From the NCBI GenBank assembly GCA_027886785.1, contig JAPCJV010000063.1:1-8222 (forward strand): a stretch of DNA of 8,222 bases. Direction: 5' to 3'. A program made the translations under genes and the position numbers. Of the stretch, positions 5,817-8,222 are shown in pieces. Source of the stretch: Nitrososphaerota archaeon. GTDB lineage: Archaea > Thermoproteota > Nitrososphaeria > Nitrososphaerales > CADDZS01. Each line of letters opens with the position of its first letter. Within the stretch, counting starts at the first letter, position 1. A model generated the notes under the pieces. That model worked only from the letters and a program-made list of their open reading frames with translations, made no database searches and was not told where the DNA came from.

Positions 5817-6554
5817 CTAGAGCAGTTGGCGTTGAATGTATTTCCACACCGTTAGTTCAGGGGGCCGGTGGGGATAGTAATCCTTCCGCGAATCCCAATC
5901 GTATAGTTGTTTGATGTACTCTAGCGCTTCTTTTTCACTTTCAAGATTCTTGGTAGATTCTTCTTCTCCGTAGATTCTTTGCACAAAACTAGTGCCATCA
6001 AAAAAGATGATGGTTCCTCCCTCATGATGCGCCGTCCGGAAGGATTTGCCCTTTCGCAACTTTTCTAGGATCATTCTCTGAATCTCTTGGGTTTGCAGGA
6101 TCTCCTCGCTGCTTGGAGGGACTTGTTTCTCTTTTTCTACGGTCTCTAGCACCCGCTGATCATAGAGATTCATTATGCTCGAGGGAATCGCTGTACGATC
6201 GTTTATCGAGTTCAATTTTCCACTCCAATAAGTAAAAGCTCTATTGGATTTCATCAAAAATTCATTCTCCGTAGACCAGCTGCGGGGAACCCAACAATCC
6301 ACTTCGAGAGAATACCAGTTTCTCTCCGGCAAAGCTGCGATGTAGGTTAGCTTCAGCTTTATCGCGCAGCTCGTCAAGCCAGTTTCTCCCACATAAACTA
6401 AGTCGCGGCCCTTCGGCTCCGCGCGCTCTAACAGAATCCCGGTGATAGACTCCATGTTGTATTTGACGGCAAGGGGCGAATGAGAATCCCAAAAATAGGT
6501 CAGGTACTCTTTGGACCAATCTTGAGGCGTTCGCTCGGGATATTTGATTGACAT
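5817..6554 (-). CDS. Hypothetical protein, 245 aa
   Basis: A full-length, well-composed reading frame that I do not recognise. Visible parts: an N-terminal aromatic-rich stretch (DWSKEYLTYFWDSHSP, 12-27); a central beta-like region (LVYVGETG, 52-59, and WYSLEVDCWVPRSW, 80-93); a charged helix with coiled-coil character (about 136-170, EIQRMILEKLRKGKS); and a C-terminal part with FRTAHHEGGTIIFFDGTSFV (172-191) followed by an acidic helix and KDYYPHRPPELTVWKYIQRQ (224-243). His176 and His177 next to a Gly-Gly turn may be functional. There is no signal peptide or membrane helix, so it is probably cytosolic. A box CTTAAAGG (minus strand, about 6582-6589) lies about 32 nt before the ATG. It sits just downstream of tRNA-Ala on the same strand and converges on the nuclease remnants. 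Confidence 0.7.
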   Translation of the reverse strand: MSIKYPERTPQDWSKEYLTYFWDSHSPLAVKYNMESITGILLERAEPKGRDLVYVGETGLTSCAIKLKLTYIAALPERNWYSLEVDCWVPRSWSTENEFLMKSNRAFTYWSGKLNSINDRTAIPSSIMNLYDQRVLETVEKEKQVPPSSEEILQTQEIQRMILEKLRKGKSFRTAHHEGGTIIFFDGTSFVQRIYGEEESTKNLESEKEALEYIKQLYDWDSRKDYYPHRPPELTVWKYIQRQLL

Positions 6555-6582
6555 TCAGTTCACAGCATTATTGGAATCCGCC

Positions 6583-6589
6583 CTTTAAG
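6583..6589 (-). promoter_or_regulatory. TATA-like box of the 245-aa gene
   Basis: CTTAAAG on the minus strand, centred about 32 nt before the ATG at 6554, predicts a leader of only a few nucleotides. Confidence 0.35.
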
Positions 6590-6600
6590 GAACTTAATAA

Positions 6601-6706
6601 TGGACCGGCTGGGATTTGAACCCAGGACCTCCCGCGATCTAGTCGCGCATTCTGGGAATGCACAAAGATTGCAAGGCGGGCGTTGCTACCGCTGAACTAC
6701 CGGCCC
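6601..6706 (-). tRNA. tRNA-Ala(UGC) with a 33-nt intron
   Basis: On the minus strand GGGCCGG pairs with CCGGTCC, with G3-U70, the alanine identity pair, followed by discriminator A and no encoded CCA. D-arm, T-arm (CTGGG-TTCAAAT-CCCAG) and variable loop (AGGTC) are regular. The anticodon stem is CCCGC/GCGGG. Removing 6637-6669 restores a seven-base loop beginning CUUGCA with anticodon UGC, and a mature length of 73 nt. An A/T-rich box (CTTAAAAATCC on the minus strand, 6733-6743) lies about 32 nt upstream. Confidence 0.95.
6637..6669 (-). other. tRNA-Ala intron, canonical position 37/38
   Basis: The 33-nt insertion after position 37 folds on itself: GUGCAUUC pairs with GAAUGCGC around a CCA loop, and its ends AUCU/AGAU pair to make a 4-bp helix next to the exon. 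This is a relaxed bulge-helix-bulge layout. A one-base shift of both cut sites gives an equally good loop, so the boundaries are uncertain by one base. Confidence 0.8.
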
Positions 6707-6889
6707 CAGAAGTTGGGTCGTTTCGCTTTTTTGGATTTTTAAGAAGTGTGCCAAAAAAATTGGACGGTTCGTGGACTATCAAAAGAGTCGCCGGCGCGCG
6801 ATTTTGTTCATCATCTCGAACTATTTTCTCAGATCGCCCGTCGTAGCCACGCGCGCCAGCAGGAGTAGGTACTTCTATTTCCATTATGA
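6707..6889. other. Intergenic stretch, tRNA promoter only
   Basis: Apart from the tRNA-Ala promoter box and a T-rich stretch (6725-6741), I see nothing supported. A minus-strand frame starting at 6884, 5 nt after the synthetase stop, runs straight through the tRNA gene and is not credible as a gene. Confidence 0.5.
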
Positions 6890-7684
6890 TTAAGCTTGCT
6901 TTGAAGACAATTCGCTGGGAGAAGCACTCGAAGGCTGACCGGTCAAAACAACCCGAACGTCCACTGCTTTACAGGCTTTTTCATAAACGAGTAAGGGATT
7001 GATATCAATCGAATCAATGTCCTTTAAATCCATTAGCATCCTCCCCACCGATTTAATCACAGAAATGATCGCACCCAAATCCAAGGGTTTGGAATCTCGA
7101 AACCCGGTGAGCAAGGGGGCCGCCCTAATTTCTAAAAGCATGCTTTTCGCTTCTTCATCAGACACCGGCGCAAGCCTAAAGGATACATCCTTGTATAACT
7201 CTACGTAGATTCCCCCGAGTCCAAACATTACCGTAGGACCGAACTGTTTGTCTCTTGTCCCTCCGATCACAAATTCGTAGGTTTTCGGCGCCATCTTCTG
7301 AAGGTACACGCCCTCAATTCGTGCAGTCCGATTGTGTTTCTTGACGTTTCGGATAATTTCCGTGAAGCTTGACTTGACTTCTGAGGGAGAATTTATTCCA
7401 ATTTTTACTCCACCGACGTCTGTTTTGTGTAGGACGTCCTGGGAGACAATCTTCATGACAAGAGGGAAACCGATCTTTTTGGAGATGGTCAGGGCTTCTG
7501 TAACGGTCCTTGCCATGCCGGCCTTTTCCACGGGGATCCCGTAGGCTCTTGCGAGTTTCTCTGATTCGAATTCAAAAAGGGAAGATCTACCCGATTCTTT
7601 CGCCCTAGAAATTAATTGAACGGAAACGCGATTCCTTGCCGTTTCGATCGATGGTGCGAGGGACAAGAATGAAGAAAAATTCAT
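6890..7684 (-). CDS. ADP-forming acyl-CoA synthetase, beta (ATP-grasp) subunit
   Basis: The ATP-grasp part of the NDP-forming acyl-CoA synthetases (acetate-CoA ligase type), which couple acyl-CoA and free acid through ATP/ADP. Residues about 36-240 cover the ATP-grasp domain: SEKLARAYGIPV (41-52), FPLVMKIVSQDVLHKTDVGG (73-92) with the nucleotide-binding Lys78 and His86, the EGVYLQKMAP strand (124-133), the Gly-rich FGLGGIYVE (154-162), and the metal-binding end DSIDINPLLVY (224-234). At 264 residues it matches a separate beta subunit, not the roughly 700-residue fused form of the hydroxypropionate/hydroxybutyrate cycle enzymes. No alpha (CoA-binding) subunit gene is in the window, so its partner and acyl substrate are unknown. 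The Ser/Pro-rich end (251-264) is likely disordered. A TATA-like ACTATACG (7701-7708) lies about 21 nt from the ATG. Confidence 0.88.
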   Translation of the reverse strand: MNFSSFLSLAPSIETARNRVSVQLISRAKESGRSSLFEFESEKLARAYGIPVEKAGMARTVTEALTISKKIGFPLVMKIVSQDVLHKTDVGGVKIGINSPSEVKSSFTEIIRNVKKHNRTARIEGVYLQKMAPKTYEFVIGGTRDKQFGPTVMFGLGGIYVELYKDVSFRLAPVSDEEAKSMLLEIRAAPLLTGFRDSKPLDLGAIISVIKSVGRMLMDLKDIDSIDINPLLVYEKACKAVDVRVVLTGQPSSASPSELSSKQA

Positions 7685-7798
7685 GCCCCGGAATCTTAAG
7701 CGTATAGTTCCGATGAGTTGTGAAAAAATTGTTACTCAGAAAGAATCTATCTCTTGAAAGCTTTTTTTACGATCTCAAGAACAGAAGGCTCTTCACGG

Positions 7799-7900
7799 GG
7801 GCCTGTGGCTCAGATCGCTAGCTTTTTGCTGGGGAGAGCAGCCAGGCAGAGCGGAGGACTCTTAATCCTTAGGTCGTGGGTTCAAATCCCACCAGGCCCG
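7799..7900 (+). tRNA. tRNA-Lys(CUU) with an intron in the D-loop
   Basis: GGGCCTG pairs perfectly with CAGGCCC, followed by discriminator G, usual for archaeal lysine tRNA; no CCA is encoded. The D-stem is GCTC/GAGC, the anticodon stem GAGGA/TCCTT (one G-U), loop CUCUUAA with anticodon CUU, and the T-arm GTGGG-TTCAAAT-CCCAC. The D-loop as encoded is 37 nt. Removing 7814-7841 leaves a normal nine-base loop AGCCAGGCA with the G18-G19 pair, and a mature length of exactly 74 nt. A T-rich box CTTTTTTTAC (about 7760-7770) lies about 35 nt upstream. Confidence 0.94.
7814..7841 (+). other. Non-canonical 28-nt intron in the tRNA-Lys D-loop
   Basis: The insert follows position 15. It folds into a hairpin, GCUUUUU with GGAGAGC around a GCUGG loop, extended by GCU/AGC past a bulged A. 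CAG precedes the insert and also forms its last three bases, so the cut sites are ambiguous by up to three nucleotides. Archaeal D-loop introns are known but rarer than those at 37/38. Confidence 0.75.
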
Positions 7901-7930
7901 TCCGTCACTAGTAAGAAGAGCTCCTAGCTG

Positions 7931-7957
7931 TTCCCTCTCTTTTCTTCTCTGAGGGAA
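7931..7957 (+). terminator. Pyrimidine-rich stretch and dyad after tRNA-Lys
   Basis: A CTCTCTTTTCTTCTCT tract about 35-50 nt after the tRNA is flanked by a perfect dyad TTCCCTC (7931-7937) / GAGGGAA (7951-7957). The tract could end tRNA transcription; the A-rich part just after it (to 7964) could equally be the promoter of the following gene. Confidence 0.35.
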
Positions 7958-7992
7958 AAAATCATTCTCGTATGTATGTGATTCGTACCTAA

Positions 7993-8222
7993 ATGCCTCC
8001 CATGATGAAGGAGCTTCGGCCGTTGATTTTCAGCGGAGTATCTGTATAGATCTTGGAGCAGAACTGCGAGACCACAAGTGCGATGACCCTGAAAATTGTG
8101 ACTGTTGTAAAAATGTACGAACTCAGTGAGGAGGAGTCTAAACAACTGTAAGAGCTCTATGCTAGATATCGAAAATGGGTCGAAGAAGATCCTAAACTCA
8201 AGGAGATTCTTAAGTCGGATTA
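7993..8222 (+). pseudogene. 5' part of a gene with two in-frame stops, cut by window end
   Basis: One frame starts MPPMMKELRPLIFSGVSV, meets TAG at 8047-8049, continues through SAMTLKIVTVVKMYELSEEE, meets TAA at 8149-8151, then reads ELYARYRKWVEEDPKLKEIL to the window edge. All three pieces are in the same frame and read as one protein: a short hydrophobic segment, then an acidic and basic helical region. No family is recognised. An internal ATG at 8083 (MTLKIVTVVK) could start a 22-residue product. Two stops in the same frame suggest a decayed gene; sequencing error at both sites is less likely but possible. An A-rich stretch (7955-7961) about 35 nt upstream might be its box A. Confidence 0.5.

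Noticed and set aside
6639..6884. Minus-strand 81-codon frame starting 5 nt after the synthetase stop
   Set aside because: It runs through most of the tRNA-Ala gene and has no family signal.
7924..8145. Minus-strand 73-codon frame at the window end
   Set aside because: Antisense to the interrupted plus-strand gene start, which has more protein-like composition.
1..8222. CRISPR array, insertion sequence or rRNA
   Set aside because: No regularly spaced repeats, transposase motifs, terminal inverted repeats or rRNA segments were seen.

Overview
The window reads as a stretch of chromosome from an archaeon, most likely a soil or thermal ammonia-oxidising member of the Nitrososphaerales (Thaumarchaeota/Nitrososphaerota). 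Three things point there. All three tRNA genes are interrupted by short introns and none encodes the 3' CCA. Several genes have an A/T-rich TATA-like box about 26 nt upstream of the start codon, as expected for leaderless archaeal transcripts. The recognisable proteins (Hsp20, a cystathionine beta-synthase-type enzyme, a separate ADP-forming acyl-CoA synthetase beta subunit) and the many small Cys/His-rich or membrane orphans suit that group. The lineage is inferred from gene style, not from a search.

Layout. 1-788 has no intact large gene. It holds a possible 46-aa ORF (64-204, +) and minus-strand remnants (214-450 and 438-748) that read as a protein broken by a frameshift and a stop. 789-1334 (+) is a small heat-shock protein with a good terminator behind it. 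1433-1790 (-) is a small zinc-ribbon-like gene split by a frameshift at a CT repeat. 1879-2100 (+) is a two-helix membrane protein, followed by a strong hairpin. 2266-2523 (+) is a small protein with a C2H2-like finger, and 2568-2954 (+) is an orphan.

3171-3271 (-) is tRNA-Leu(UAG), divergent from the PLP enzyme at 3395-4468 (+). 4504-4680 (-) is a 58-aa protein. 4964-5473 (+) is a PD-(D/E)XK-type nuclease candidate, followed by remnants of an HNH-like Cys/His domain (5487-5785). 5817-6554 (-) is a 245-aa orphan, 6601-6706 (-) is tRNA-Ala(UGC), 6890-7684 (-) is the acyl-CoA synthetase beta subunit, 7799-7900 (+) is tRNA-Lys(CUU) with an intron in the D-loop, and 7993-8222 (+) is a gene start interrupted by two in-frame stops and cut by the window edge.

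The genes do not form one pathway. They are mostly single-gene units with their own promoters: housekeeping (tRNAs, amino-acid and acyl-CoA metabolism, protein quality control) mixed with small accessory genes, some decaying. I see no CRISPR array, insertion sequence, rRNA or clear defence island. The points most worth a second look are the tRNA introns (above all the D-loop intron), the paired nuclease remnants, the C2H2-like protein, and at least four places where one reading frame continues through a stop or shift, which could be real gene decay or sequence error.
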